In this document: positions 51,603-64,000 of the stretch, in pieces
Numbering within the stretch: the stretch's first letter is position 1
How the letters are laid out: every line of letters starts with the position of its first letter
Source of the DNA: Tanytarsus gracilentus
Lineage: Eukaryota > Arthropoda > Insecta > Diptera > Chironomidae
Direction of reading: 5' to 3'
Assembly: GCA_038502055.1 (NCBI GenBank)
Contig: JAXRKN010000039.1
Span: 2,666,001-2,730,000, forward strand
DNA: 64,000 nt
Notes under the pieces: generated by a model
What the model was told of the DNA's origin: nothing
The model's database searches: none
What the model saw: only the letters and a program-made list of their open reading frames with translations
Position numbers and translations under genes: made by a program

Positions 51603-54600
51603 AAAACCGCAGCAAGTAATTTCCTTCGAAGAGCCTTGAGGAGGGTTATAATGATTCGCTTCCCATCCCATTTGATGATAAATAATTATACACCTTTGTA
51701 CTTACTTTTAAAATTGATTTAAAATATCCTATGTGAGTTTTTTTAAGTATCGGATTTTAATCTCCTTCAAAATTCCGTTAATATCAAAACTTTTAACTTT
51801 TGTTTACTAAAAATTGTTAATTGTTATAGGTTGAAATTGGATTTCCTTTTCTAACCATTTCTCTATTGTTGGAATTTCGAACTTTCCTTATTCTGTTTAT
51901 TTTCACTTTCAATCACACACACGCACCAGGAAGATAAGGATGAATCACAATTTTTTATATACGTGCGAAGTACGAACAATGAGCAATAAAATTGTATGAA
52001 TATTTTTTAATAATTTAGCTCGCTATCGTCGTGTCAGCATCATCTAGAATGAGGAAATGAATGAAGAGAGAAAGAAAAATAAATGCAAAGAGAGAGCATT
52101 AGATAATCGCATTTCACACACAATTTTAGAAAGAATGAAGAAGTTTTTAACTACACAGCTGGAATTTCTCGTTCTATCGAGCAATTCTTCTTTATCCACA
52201 TGTATCCACCGCAGCATTAATGTATACGAGGAGCTACTAATTTTTTTCTCTCTTCTCTCTTTTTTATAATTATTTCATTTCACATAAACTGTTATTCAAT
52301 GCTAACGGTATATATTGAAAGTAATACACAAGAACACAACCGATGGGTATATGTAATAAAAAATTGAAGAAAAGCGTCCCGCGAACGCGAGAGAGAAGCA
52401 CACTAACACCGTACAAAAAGAACAAGCAGCATTTTGTGAGTGCTTTTCTACCTCTTTTTCCACCCAGCGACAAACGAAATAAAAAAAACTATCTCTCCTC
52501 ACTTATTCACTCTCTTATATCGCGCCCCAACAATAAAAAAAATATTCCCGTCACTTCTTTCGAATTTCAGGTCAATTCTTTTCTTTTCTCAGTCTCATTT
52601 CAATTTTATCTTATAAAGTTTTTGTTTTTCTCGCGAACTCTTTTTCCCTCTTTGGCAAATGAAAGGAAAAGAGAAAAACTTTTCATTTTTATCATCATTA
52701 TCATTATCCGCTATTGTTGTTAAATGCACAGAAGGTGTTTTAGAAAGAAGAAGTTATGGGCAAGATTTGGACAATGGTCAGTCTGATAAAGAATGGAATT
52801 CATAACGAAGAAAAGTGTCCCGAAACCGCAATATTTTATTTTTTTGTAAGGAAGGGAAACTAAATTTTAAAATTAAATATTTTTCTTTTAAAAATTTATA
52901 AAATACAAAAAAGTAAAATAATTTTTAAAAATTTAAAAAAAATAATTTTTATGTTTTTCATCCCTTGACATTTTTAGTCTTAAATATTTGTTAAAATTCA
53001 CCGACTCCAACATGCCAATACCAAACAGTTTATGAATAAATTTCTCGTCCCCCATATCACTTCCACTCCAACGGTTCTCTATTCGTTGAGACTTGAGACA
53101 TTTTCGCGATTTTAAAAATTTAGTTGATAGAAAAAATATTTTCGCACAGTTTTTTTACACCGATCGCTTCTCACTTCTTGACAGCAGAAAACGGATAATT
53201 TTCTGCCACAGGAAAAGTTAATTATTTGTAAACTCGTTCTCGCTATTATGTGCATATGAGTTGCACTATTTTTCCTCTCTCGCGCTTGCAGAACTTTTTC
53301 TTTAATCCATTAAGAATCTTTCGCTGCCTTCACTTCTTCATATTCTTTTTTGAATCTTCTGCCTTTTTTTGCAGTTTAAAAAATATATAAACTGGCTTTC
53401 ATAAATTTATTTTTTATTCTCATTCATTATGTATTCCCTGAGATTACATACACTGTGTGAACTAAAAAACTGAATTTCTTTTTATTTTATATTTTATTCC
53501 TCTCTATTCTTTCTCGCCTCTTTTTCCTTTTTTTTCTGCGCTCTTTTCTTTATTTTATTTTAAGACCTTGACACTGAAGACGATGAAACTACACTGAACT
53601 TGTTACTTTTCTCCACTCGCCAAGTTGTTCAATTTTTTTCCTCTTTTTCTTTGCTTTAATGTTGCTTGCAGCGCGACAACACTCAACATCGAAGATCAAG
53701 TTGAAGGTGTGTGAGTGAGGTTAGAGAAATGCAAAAAAAAATATTTTTAACTTTCGATTATTATGAATGAAAATTTAGCAATGACCATTAATGAAAGTGA
53801 TTGATGACGTGAAGGAAACTTCTAAATTTAGAGAATTTAATAAAATCATGAAAATTCATCAAAGGAGAAGAAGTTTTTTATTTGCCTGCATTTTGTTATT
53901 GTTTTGATCGTGAATGTTTTTGTGGTGCTTCGATGTTGGGTGCAAAACTGTGAGATGTTTAACATTAATCATTTCTCTAATGCTGCATTATCTTTTCTCA
54001 GTGTGGTAGAATAGGAAAAGATTAATCACTTATGCACGAGATGAAGATCACACAGATTTCATGGTTGAAAGTTTAAGATTTAAACGGAGAGTTGAAGTTT
54101 AAATTGAAGTGTAGCATGGCGATGGCTAAAACGCTGAAAAAGTAACGGATTCGGTCTTTAAAGTTCTTTTTATGTTCTGACTTATTTAAATTTTTATTTT
54201 TCGCTTTAAACGGTAATAAAAAATCAAGAAAAAACCTTTTCTGTGACCCAATAAATTAACTCTTATATCATCATCAATCATTGCACTCATCATTGCCGTC
54301 ATCCTTTTTATTCTTTCTCTCTTCGTCTTTTTCTTGCATCCAAAACAAGTTCCACACACATGCTCATCATTATCCATCAACCAAAATCTCCTTTATGACC
54401 CAAATTTACCGATCAAACAAATCCCTTTATTTTCATAAAATATCAATTTTCAAATCTCAGCAGTTGAACGACCTAGAATTGCTCTCTTTTACAATTTTGT
54501 GTGTGAATTTTTTTATTTCACTCTGAAATGAATGAGAAGATTCTTGTGAGCTTTGAAATGATATCTTAAGAAAAATCAACGCTAAAAGTAACAAGCCGTA

Positions 54601-54845
54601 TCTTCTTCTATCATTATCCAAGCGTTGAAGTCTTTCGATGAAATTTATAAGTTTAAGGGGTTGAGGTATGCAACATGGAAAACATGAATAGCGTGAGAGC
54701 TTTCTGTAGTGCAAACTGAAAGCTTTTTTACTCGAAAGTTTTGTAAAATTTTTAATAAATTTAGATAGTCATCCCTTGGATCTCACCTATAAAAAATTCT
54801 GTTAAAAAAATTCAAAAAATCCAAAAAAAATATTTTTAAAATATT

Positions 54846-54851
54846 TTTATT
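54846..54851 (-). promoter_or_regulatory. candidate polyadenylation signal of the CG8172-like protease
   Basis: The minus strand reads AATAAA about 190 bases past the stop codon. Motif only. Confidence 0.3.
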
Positions 54852-55037
54852 AAAAATTACAAAAAAAAAAATTTTACAAAAAATTATCAACTAATATTTA
54901 CAGAAATCATTTTCTTCTTAAAATGCTCATCCACAAAATTTTTTTAAATCTTCGAGTTTTGAATAACCAATAAATATTAAATATGAAATCAGCAAGAAGA
55001 ATTTTTATAGCACAAATTTTTATCTCTCGAAATGAAT

Positions 55038-58000
55038 TTAAAAATCTTTGTTGCCCATCACTTTATCGATCCAGGGCACGAATTTTTGGATATTTGTGTA
55101 GACGCCTGGCAAATGTTCTCGACCGCATCCAATGCCCCATGATACTGAAATGAAATTGAGATGAATTTATTTTTAGACTTAATTAAAATTAAAAAAACTT
55201 ACCCAACCCAATTAAGGTTTTTCGACCGTCAAAAGTTATCGTCAATGGTCCGCCACTAACATAAAATGATTTTATAAAATGTGAACCCTTTTTGATCTCA
55301 TTAATTCTTACCTGTCTCCCTGACATGAATCATAAATTCCTTCTTTGTAGCCTGCACAAATAAAAACATCGTGAATAATTTCGCGCCTTCCTGCTGTTCG
55401 GAACCATCTAAAATTTTTATTAAATTATTAAATTAAATTAAATAATTTTTTTGAAAATTTACCTCTGACACCTATCGTTAGGAATGACCTCAACGTCGAC
55501 CTCATGAAGAATGTTTGGAACGGTCGTTGCACCATGACGAATTCTTCCCCATCCTACAGAAATAAATCTCAATTAATTCCACCTCCAAAAATAAAATTTA
55601 TGCATCGACTCTCACCGGCTACGGTTGCCTTCTTGCCAATAATTTTCGCCGTTGGTGGCGGTAAACAAACAGGCATGATGTGCTGCTTAAATTTCACATT
55701 TCTATTGAGCTTAACGAGTGCGATATCGTTTTGGAAATCACTTGGTGAATAATTTGGATGAACTTCTTTTCTCTCGATGAGATACTCCTCATGCGGCATA
55801 CGCTCGTTTTGATCTTTCACATTGTGCTCGCCCAGACGCACCTTCAAATTTGCATTAGGTGTTGTTGCGACGCAATGTGCAGCCGTAACGGCCCATCTGT
55901 ATGGAAAGAAAGAGATTAAGAGATTGATTTAAAATCTTAGATTTTGCATTTTCACCTCTTATTCAACAAGGCACCGCCACAACTTAATTTCTTAGTGAGA
56001 AATCCAGTTTTAATTAATGCAACTTGCCACGGGTGTGAGGCAAAGTTTGTTGGATGTCCGCCAACAATTCGATTTGATCTCGTGTAAAGTTCACCGCAGG
56101 CTGTAAAAGAAAGAGACAAAAAATATTTAAAATTTGCTAAAATATTTTCTAAATTTTTTTCCATGCGGTTTTAATAAATAATAAAAATTAGTCGCATTCC
56201 AAAAAGAAATAAAAATGATGTTAAGAAAATTATAAAATCGTGATTGTGAAATTTCGATAGAGTGATGGATGATCGGAAGTTTGTGCGGAGTGCATTCAAT
56301 CGGGGTGCTTTAGATTTCCATTTTTTACCCTGATAACTTCCATAATTGTATCCGTTTCCCTCGTCTTGATAGTCATTATAGCTGTTCGGTCTCGACGGTG
56401 CAGTCGGGGATGGACGGTTATAATCATTAATAACTGCACTCGGTGTGACAGCATATCCCATTTCATCCATAAATCCACCACCGTATCCGCCATGATGGTG
56501 ATTGTTGTAGTTATTGTGATTATTATGCGATGATGATGATGATGATGATGAAGATGAAACCGGTGAGTTGTAGTGATTTGGATAAGACGATGAGCCGGGG
56601 ATGTAATTGTTCATCCAATCATTTTGATTAGCTGGATAGTGATAGTATGGTTTATTCGGATTATGAAATGGCGGTAGTTTTGTTGTTGTGGTCGTTGGTC
56701 TTGTTTGTGGATAGTATCCGATTAAGTGTATTATGTCGCCTATAGGTTGTGGTCAATTATAAATGTTTAGAATTTTTATCATGATGTGAATTTTTTGATA
56801 ATAAACCCTCAATAATCTTTCTTACATAACATTTTTATCTCGTGTACTTTACGAAAATTTCTCGTCCACGCTCTAACGCAAAAGACTTTTACATAAAAAA
56901 AAGTTTAGTAAATTCACAAGAGATATAAATAATGGAAATTGAAGCCATGCTCTGTTAATTTTCATTTTCACAGCACTTTGTAAAAGGGAGAAAGAGAGAG
57001 AGATAGGTATGAACACGACAGCAAGCAACATTTTAAAATTGTCTTTGATTTTGACACTGTAGAACGAGAAGAAATTTTCAGATGTCAATTCCATGAACTG
57101 TGACAAGTACGAGAGAAGAGATAAAGGGAAAGAAATGAACAAGATTTGAGTGACAAAATGTTGAGTTAGGCAACATCTTTGTTGTCTCATAAATTATATC
57201 ACATTATCATCTCATAATTTAATATTTCGAGTACTTTCGGTTTCCGTACATGTGACTGTGAATTTTTATCAAAACTCTAAATAAAAATTAAATGAAAATC
57301 TCAACAGTCTTCGAGATGTCTAAATTGTCTGGAATTCAACAGAAAACGAAAGTTTCTCGCCATATTCTAAAATTAATAATGTGAAACGGTGGCTGAGATT
57401 CATTTTCGCTTAATTCACTCTCACTTAATTTTTTTTCGGAATGATTGTGTAACATTTTACAATGAGAGATGACTAAGCGAATTTAATTGCCAGGTGCCGG
57501 CTTGTGTTTCAGCTTATGTGCGTGATTCACAAGAATTTGAGGGAAAATCAGACAGAAAAATTGTGTAACCATGACGTCTGCCAATTTTCTTCGTTGCTAT
57601 TTGTCCCTTTTTGAAATATTCGGCGTGTACTCAAAAAAAAGTCTCATGAAATTTTATTATTGTTAATTCGATTGACAAAGAAAATAATTATTGAGAGCTT
57701 TTTGGACATGTTTAAATATGGGAATTTTAGGCCAATAACCTCTTGAAATATTCATCAGAGAAAACGAAACTGATAAAAATTTATTATTCAAATTAACAAC
57801 GTGACAATCTAAAATTTTCTGTTCCGTATTGAGCTCAAAGCATGATTCAATAATATATTTGAATTTATACTCTGAGATTTAAAGTTTATTTATTTCAATC
57901 TCAAATTTATTGTCATTATTCGAAACTGAAAATTAAGTCACGATGATTCCATTATTTAACATACACGACATGCTACTGTAATAATTCCCACAATAAAATC

Positions 58001-59941
58001 GAAAGTTCTTCTCAAAAAAAGGAAAGGAAGTTCGCTTTGTGGTTCTGAAACTGAAAAACTCATTATGTGTCGTAATCTCATCGTTAAGATCAGCAGAAAA
58101 AAGATTCAAGATCAAAATGAAATGCGAAAAAGTGCAGTTTTACTTTCACTTGAGGCGGCACTTAAATTAACCTTCTTGATTTTAATGAGGATGATTACAA
58201 TATAAATTTTTGTCGCAGATATAATTAAAAAAGATTTTAAGTTCATTTAAATTTCAAGTGTATTAAATAAATTTTAAAAACTAAAAATTCTCGAAATTAA
58301 AAATAGGTTCGAATCCTAAATTATAAATTGAAATTCATCATTTTTTCTTCAAAAATTTTTTTTACAAAATAATTTTAAAAGAGAGATTTTAGTAAAATCA
58401 TTTAATTTATTTTTAAAAAAACCTAATTCAATTCACCTCTTCACAGATCATAAACTTCATCTTGAAAAGCTTTAATTTAATTCATTAGCAATAATGCCAA
58501 TAACTTTACACGCATTTTCTTAAATGGAAAAATTTATTATGTGAATCAAAGTGGGGGAAGAAAGTCTTCTTTCCTATTTACTCTCGGAGTACAACAATTG
58601 CTTTATCTTTTTGATACAGTAACCTGAATTGATGTTTGAAATTATTTATCCATCTTTCTCACTCACTCTCGACGTAAGTTTTTAAATAAATAAAAGTGAG
58701 CATGATGCACGTTAGAAAGTACAGACTTAAAATACTTTTTTAATACTCACTCGCATTGTTTAGAGATCCAGGTTGCGATGACTCATCCTCGTCTTGCTGC
58801 TGGGTTTGCTGTGGAACAATATCGACACAGCACGACCATATCATGCCGCCTGAGCATAAGTCCATCGGCTTACCGCCACTCAGTACACAGCTGATTGATA
58901 ATCCGCACTCATATTTTTTACTCTTATATCGACAAGTTTGCGGTATGACTGAAGTAAAAGTGAATAGAGAAAAATGTAAGTGATATTCGTTGGACATTAC
59001 GCAATGCTAGCGATCACGTTGCGAATTTTAAATCGCCCGTTTAATTAAACATCATGCAGTCAAGTTCATTCATGGAGTGAAGTGAAAAGAGGAAGTTTAC
59101 TGTGAGTGGTCATGGTGTTATGTAAAATATAAAATTTCCCAATAAATTTAAAGTGAAAATTGCCTAAATTGTAAATTAACTCAGCCGAGTCACTTCCAAA
59201 AATTGCCGTCATAATCAATTGCCTCTCACACAGTAAATTAAACCGTGAAAATTTTTGAGAGAAAATCTCTTAAAAAATAATTCGCCAGTCAACAGTTTTG
59301 TTTTGTTTTTGCACAACACATTTTACACCTGGATGAGTGCGAAAAGCGAAAACTTTTTCCACTTTGATGAAGACGTATAAGCGAGAAAATGACATTTGTA
59401 GTGAAAAACTTAATTGTCAATTTTTGTGACAAATGTCTTTTGAATCTATAAAAACAGCATGTTGACCGAAAGCACGTGGCGATGAATGAATTGATCTGCG
59501 GATACGAATGACCGCATACTTTTTAAATAATGTGCTTCGATGCAAGTCATTAAGAGAAAGCGAAAGTGGAAAATTCTGATTCTTCTTTAATGACAATGCG
59601 GTTGTGAAATTTTGTAGTGTTGATGAGTTCCTTGTGGAGGTTTTGAACATTTTTTAAATTTCACAGAGAAAATTCCACAAGACATGGATTGATTTTAATA
59701 ACATACTTCTTCCCAGCATATCCATTAAAGTGTTCGTCTCATAATTATTATTGCTGGTTGAAATTGCATTAAAATTGCTGCTGAATGGCTGCTTTCGACT
59801 CAGTGCATCAAGCAGTAGAAGCTCTTGCTCTTGTTGAGCCGATGGCCCGCATTGAATGTGAAAATTAGACATTATGAGCACTAAAACTATCACGACATTG
59901 TAGCAGTAACTGCCCGTCCGGTGTCGAGTGTTCTTAACCAT
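55038..59941 (-). CDS. CG8172-like secreted trypsin-type serine protease
   Basis: Exons in order: 59941-59707, 58948-58751, 56739-56329, 56100-55956, 55896-55616, 55553-55463, 55407-55312, 55255-55203, 55144-55038; phases agree and the product is 538 aa. Exon 1 has a hydrophobic signal (NVVIVLVLIMSNF). Exon 2 holds a Cys-rich domain from QTCRYKSKKYECGLSISC to MIWSCC, the same kind as in the two neighbours. Exon 3 is a short stalk rich in Ser, Asn, His, Tyr and Gly. CGELYTRSNRIVGG opens the catalytic domain: His337 (TAAHC), Asp387 (QNDIAL), Ser486 (CQGDSGGP), with YDSC predicting tryptic specificity. It ends SWGIGCGREHLPGVYTNIQ. Length and sequence fit the Drosophila CG8172-type protein as I remember it; CG8170 is a possible alternative. 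Unlike its neighbours, it has an ordinary intron inside the Ser486 codon and no micro-exon. An alternative first exon may lie at 61957-62128. Confidence 0.92.
56528..56548. repeat. (GAT)7 microsatellite encoding a poly-Ser run
   Basis: On the minus strand it reads (ATC)n, used in the TCA frame as part of a run of ten Ser in the stalk of the CG8172-like protease. It is probably length-variable between individuals. Confidence 0.85.
56740..58750. other. intron 2 of the CG8172-like protease
   Basis: A 2.0-kb AT-rich intron between the Cys-rich exon and the stalk exon. A T-arm-like GGTTCGAATCC occurs near 58306 without a tRNA around it. Nothing else was recognised. Confidence 0.65.
58949..59706. 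other. intron 1 of the CG8172-like protease
   Basis: 758 bp of AT-rich DNA between the signal exon and the Cys-rich exon. No feature recognised. Confidence 0.65.
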
Positions 59942-61956
59942 ACTGAATTAAATTTTTTTTATGGCTGACTTAACACTCTTTATATAATTTCTGATTTTCC
60001 TCACGGATTTCACACTTAATATTAACTTGATGATGAGAGTAACTAGTTCAAGTTGCAAATAAATTCAAATCATTATCCTCGGTATTGCGCTTTGCTTTCC
60101 ATTCGAGCAGATTAAGTCGAAGAAATAATAAAGATTTTCACTTTTCACTCTCCGTCTTTAATTTGATAATTATGCTGATCACAACACCGCGCCCGCCCGA
60201 AAAAATTACATTATGAAATTTTTCATTCGAATTCACGCGAGAAGAAGCAAAACAAATGTGGAAAAATTTCTTTTATGCGTCGACGACAAAAATATATTAC
60301 ATTGAGTCGCGGTGCTGCACATTTATATTTATGTGTTGAGGAACAACAAACAAAACCGAATTAAAGTCTTAAGCGTCTGAATATAAACTGAAACGATATG
60401 AGCAAGTAAAGAAAGAAATCGAAGCATAAGACTCAAAGTTTATTTCTTTTTATTTTTTTTTCGAAAAGCTCTCTCAAGAAAAAGAAAAACAAAAGCAAAG
60501 AAAAAAAGAGTGGAAGGTACAAAATCGTCGACTGTGATGACTCGACTTGAGTGAAACTCTTTTCTTCTCTTCTTTTCTCATTTCCCTTGCAATTTTTTCT
60601 ATCCATCTTTTTCATGCTACAAAGATCGATTGAGAGATTTTTGCACTGTCTTCTCTCGGATGCATTCGAGTGCGGTGAAAATTGAGAATGAAATTTTTGA
60701 AGGAGGGATAATTTTACTTTTCACCAAAATATCTCATTTTAAAATTTTACCTAATTCAGATTTATTAATTATTCGGAGGGAGCCATTAAAGATTTTAATC
60801 TCTCTCATCCAAGCACAAAAACATTACACGACACTTGAATTTACAACGAGCTGTGATCTGAGCGACAAATGGAAAATCTTTTGATTTCTTAATTGATTGA
60901 ATTGTCTTCTTTTTCTCAAGCAATGTTCATTGTGATTGTCAGATTGACTTATTGCATTTGTTACATGAGAAACGAGAGGTGTTTTAGAGATTTTTACAAA
61001 ACGCGGAAGAAATTGAATTACAAATGAAATTAATTATGCAAAGTGGATTAATTTTTGACAATAATGTGGCTCTAAAGTTACATAAATTTAAAATGTGAGA
61101 GGGTTCAAATCCTTGAAATTATATTAAAGAGTCATCTGGCTAATTCATATTGAAGAAAAACCCAATGTGCACGACATGAATATTTCAACATATCAGAAAA
61201 CCCAAGACATTCACTTAACATATCCTACTCCTCCTTCGTTATTTACCATTGAACTTCGTGAATTCATTATTTGTTTTTTAAAAAGCTTTTTCAATATGAA
61301 GTGTACCCACAATATTTTACGTAATTTCTGTCTGATGTACGACAAATAAAAGATTATTTTAGTTTAATTAAATTTGATAAGAAGGAAGGTCTAAAAATTC
61401 AAGTAAGCTAAAAAATTTCATAATCTTAATAAGAAGTAAGATAAAATTATGTCAAGTATTTCACAAAAATAGAACTTAATATATTTAAATCTAAAATTAT
61501 ACAGAATTTTTTTCGTTTTAAAATAATTTCTATAAATTTTTTATTTTCTCTGAATTATAGATCACAGTGAGATTTATTTCCATGCAACTTCATAAATTTT
61601 AAATGAAATCCTTGGAGAGAAAAGCTTTCACGTTTAATTTTGAATTTTATCTCTAAAAGCTAAAATATAAATTTATCTTTTTCTGAGTAAATAAAATGGA
61701 AACATTCTGTTATTTTTAAATATTTCCCAACAAATCCCAAGCATAAATTTCTTCAACACAAAAAATTTAAAAGTTTACCATGAAAAGCTCTTATCAACTT
61801 GAGTGTAATTTTTCGCTAAAAAAAGCTTTGAATGCAATTTTTATTTTCTCAACTCCAAACCCATCCACACAGCAATAAATCATGATTGTGTTTTAATATC
61901 TCACTCATCCATCGACATTCGTACAGTATCCAATTTATCAGCACATAAGCACTTAC
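59942..61956. other. 5' flank of the CG8172-like protease
   Basis: If the exon at 61957-62128 is spliced to this gene, the whole stretch is intronic in that isoform. A TATA-like motif lies at 59978-59986. No coding segment recognised. Confidence 0.55.
59978..59986 (-). promoter_or_regulatory. TATA-box candidate for the proximal promoter of the CG8172-like protease
   Basis: The minus strand reads TATATAAAG 36-44 bases before the start codon. It would place the transcription start only a few bases before the ATG unless translation starts elsewhere. Low confidence in AT-rich DNA. Confidence 0.3.
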
Positions 61957-62128
61957 AGTCAAAATCAGTCATGTCGAAGAATTTCGATTGCTTTGGCAGT
62001 TGGCTGTCGATTTCTTTCTTCAAATTATCACTAGTCACGAGCTGGTTGTATTTATCATTAAAACTATTATCACATTGATGTTGCGAGAGGCAGCAAATAG
62101 CGATTAGAGCTAACGTCTTTCGCCACAT
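61957..62128 (-). CDS. orphan signal-peptide exon, possible alternative first exon of the CG8172-like protease
   Basis: 57 codons plus one T, beginning MWRKTLALIAICCLSQ, a good signal peptide, then a polar tail rich in Lys, Asp and Asn. The donor is a perfect GTAAGT. The splice phase equals that of the exon at 59707-59941, so it could join the Cys-rich exon at 58948 (T + TC = Phe). If left unspliced, the frame would run 18 more codons to a stop, giving a 75-aa secreted peptide. Another in-frame ATG lies 45 bases upstream. Which option holds needs transcript data. Confidence 0.5.
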
Positions 62129-64000
62129 TCTCACTTTTTTTTGCTGCTTGCAGATTTTCCTTTCTAACCACAATTTATCACCTTCTATTATTATCTATTT
62201 ATATTTTAATGTTCGTCTATCTCGGTTCGTGAATAGAGGCAACAATTTATCAATTATTGAGTGCATAGGAAGAGATTTCACTTTCACTCGGTGTCGCCAT
62301 TCGTTATATTAAATATTTTTAATAACCTTTTGATAAAAAATGAGACGTCGATAGTCGTCATAAATGTCCTAATGATTTATCACCTAACACACAGCACGCG
62401 GACGAAACTTTTTAAGTTTGTTGATGATTAAACTTCTTGTTCACTACTGAACTCGAACAACCAAAAATCATGTGAATCACGGCGAATTTTTTCTTCTCGT
62501 CTTTGTATATATAAAAAAAATACAAAAATAATATTTTTCTTTCGTTCCTCTCGTTTTGGTGTAAAAACTTCAACAGCAGAGACACGACGAGAGGAGAAGA
62601 GGAAAAAATAGTTGTATACAACTATTTTGCAAGCGACAAAACGATTCGAAAGTAAGTAAAAGACTTTAGAGCGTCTTATGATACGTCAGTGCATAAAGCA
62701 GCAAGAGGGAGGCGGAGATGAAAATTTCAATTTATTTTTTTTAAAAAATTTGAAAAACATCAAAAAATATAAAACAGATTTTTTAAATTCAATTTTACTA
62801 AAATCACCATCGCCGCCCTCTCTCTACGCTCAAGTTCAAGTGAAGTTGTCTCCATGTGCTCGTCTCTCATTACACTCATACCGATGTAATGCAGTTGGCT
62901 TGCGGAAAATGTGATATAAAAAGAAAGAGAGGCATAAAAAAATTCACTTCCGAAATGATTCAATTAAGAGTCGCCAAACGAGCTGCGAGCTGATGCATAA
63001 AAAGAGAGATGGACATGAAACGAGATTTCTTTTTCTCTTACTTCCGAAAACATCTCTCGCGTGCTATTGATACGATATTGAACTTGACATTAAATTGAGT
63101 TATGTTGAGCTTCGCTGTTTAGGTCAAATTTTATGCTTCATTTCCCGCCACGAGAAACTTTCAAGCTCTGATAACCAATTTCATGTATAAACACAATGAA
63201 TGTTCGATTTATCCAGCTATTTTATGCCATGCAAATGAAAGTATCAAATATACCATTGTAGTGGTCGCCAAGCGGTGATTTCGTAACGCGTTTTCAAATT
63301 TTTCAAAGTCAGATGGAAGTGAGAGAGAAAAGTCCCCACACACCGCATACAAACTCACAATGGGGAAATTTTTTTATATACATTTTAAAATGGTAATGAA
63401 AACTCGCTTGAGTGACTCGAAAAGAAAGTGAAATTTATTATTATTAGTGTGGTTTGCTCCCCACAACTGTCTTTTATATTAAGTATATGCGTGTAGCCGG
63501 GCCGAAGTGCAGACAAAGTAATATCATTGTTATTAAAAGTTTATACTTAAAAATGGATTTGGAGCTCATTGCACATACAGCGAGAGAGTCATTTTTTAAA
63601 TGACATGTGACAGCTTAATTCAAAGTTTGCATGTGAGAAAGTTCTCTTTAATTACTTAAATGGATGTGGGTAACACTGATGGAAAAATTTAGAATTTTTA
63701 AGCTGAATTATTAAAAACTTTTTAAGACAGTAAAAAATAAATTTATTTTATTAATTAGAGTTAAATTAATTCCACAATGAAAAATTTCTCTCGGTGTAAA
63801 TTATTTCTTCACATTAGTCCGTCATATTTGACAAATCGGAAAGTCCACGGAAAATAGTTTATTTCAACTTATCTTCTTTTTCGCAATGTTAAGACAGCAA
63901 TATTATTACGCAAATATAATGACACACATGTTCATGCAAATAATCGGCGTGGAACAAAGGAAATAATTTCTCCGCGGTCATTAATGGAAAGAAGAAATAA
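62129..64000. other. right-hand flank, no supported gene
   Basis: AT-rich DNA with a perfect 24-bp palindrome at 62605-62628 and a weak inverted repeat at about 63671-63800 resembling the CACTGAGAGAAA unit. No coding region recognised up to the window edge. Confidence 0.55.
62605..62628. repeat. perfect 24-bp palindrome
   Basis: The two 12-base halves, AAAATAGTTGTA and its complement, meet without a spacer. It lies about 480 bp upstream of the orphan signal-peptide exon. It could be a dimer-binding site or chance. Confidence 0.7.

Larger units (their letters stand above)
49866..55037. other. intergenic, about 5.2 kb
   Basis: AT-rich DNA between two protease genes. It should contain the promoter and an untranslated exon of the upstream protease and the 3' UTR of the CG8172-like gene (a candidate AATAAA on the minus strand at 54846-54851). 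The only structured element seen is the inverted repeat at 51500-51602. No gene is supported. Confidence 0.6.

Noticed and set aside
58306..58316. GGTTCGAATCC, as in a tRNA T-arm
   Set aside because: No acceptor stem, A box or anticodon arm could be found upstream; it is isolated in an AT-rich intron.
61104..61114. GGGTTCAAATCC-type T-arm match
   Set aside because: Upstream 70 bases do not fold as a tRNA.

Overview
The window is AT-rich eukaryotic DNA, almost certainly from an insect and most likely a dipteran outside the higher flies. It has many 55-90 bp GT..AG introns, large AT-rich intergenic stretches, short inverted-repeat elements and insect-specific gene families. Six genes or gene parts can be reconstructed by hand, with reading frame conserved across every splice junction used. 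No rRNA, tRNA, CRISPR array or prokaryotic feature was found. The exact species cannot be named from the sequence.

Layout. 1-3682: no supported gene. 3683-5679 (+): chaperonin subunit CCT5 (3 exons, 541 aa). 6150-9271 (-): a SPATA20-type thioredoxin-domain protein (4 exons, 801 aa), convergent with CCT5, whose first exon encodes an apparent mitochondrial presequence. 14063-18204 (-): a precursor of the insect ITG-like neuropeptide family (6 exons, 215 aa), carrying a 560-bp inverted-repeat element in intron 1. 26511-42110 (-), 43961-49865 (-) and 55038-59941 (-): three tandem, same-strand, secreted or membrane-tethered trypsin-like proteases. Each has a signal sequence, a small Cys-rich clip/disulfide-knot domain, a low-complexity stalk and a C-terminal catalytic domain. 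The first is the filzig (flz) orthologue. The second is a Stubble/notopleural-type protease. The third resembles the Drosophila CG8172-type protein. A signal-peptide exon at 61957-62128 has the right splice phase to be an alternative first exon of the third.

The three proteases look like an old tandem cluster. In Drosophila, related genes act on apical extracellular matrix and cuticle, for example in tracheal tubes. That role is family knowledge, not something this DNA shows.

The most striking observation is in the protease genes. In flz the codon of the Gly before the catalytic Asp-Ser (GDSGGP) can only be completed by a 2-nucleotide exon, GG, between two consensus introns of 60 and 56 bp. 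In the neighbouring paralogue the same Gly codon needs a 1-nucleotide exon, G, followed by a 12-nucleotide exon carrying the catalytic Ser. Both tiny exons are followed by the same donor, GTAAAT. Skipping the 12-nt exon would keep frame and remove exactly Asp-Ser-Gly-Gly, giving a catalytically dead isoform. The third paralogue has an ordinary intron at a different phase there. The non-coding DNA also holds a 2.1-kb TIR element in a flz intron and at least three MITE-like elements.
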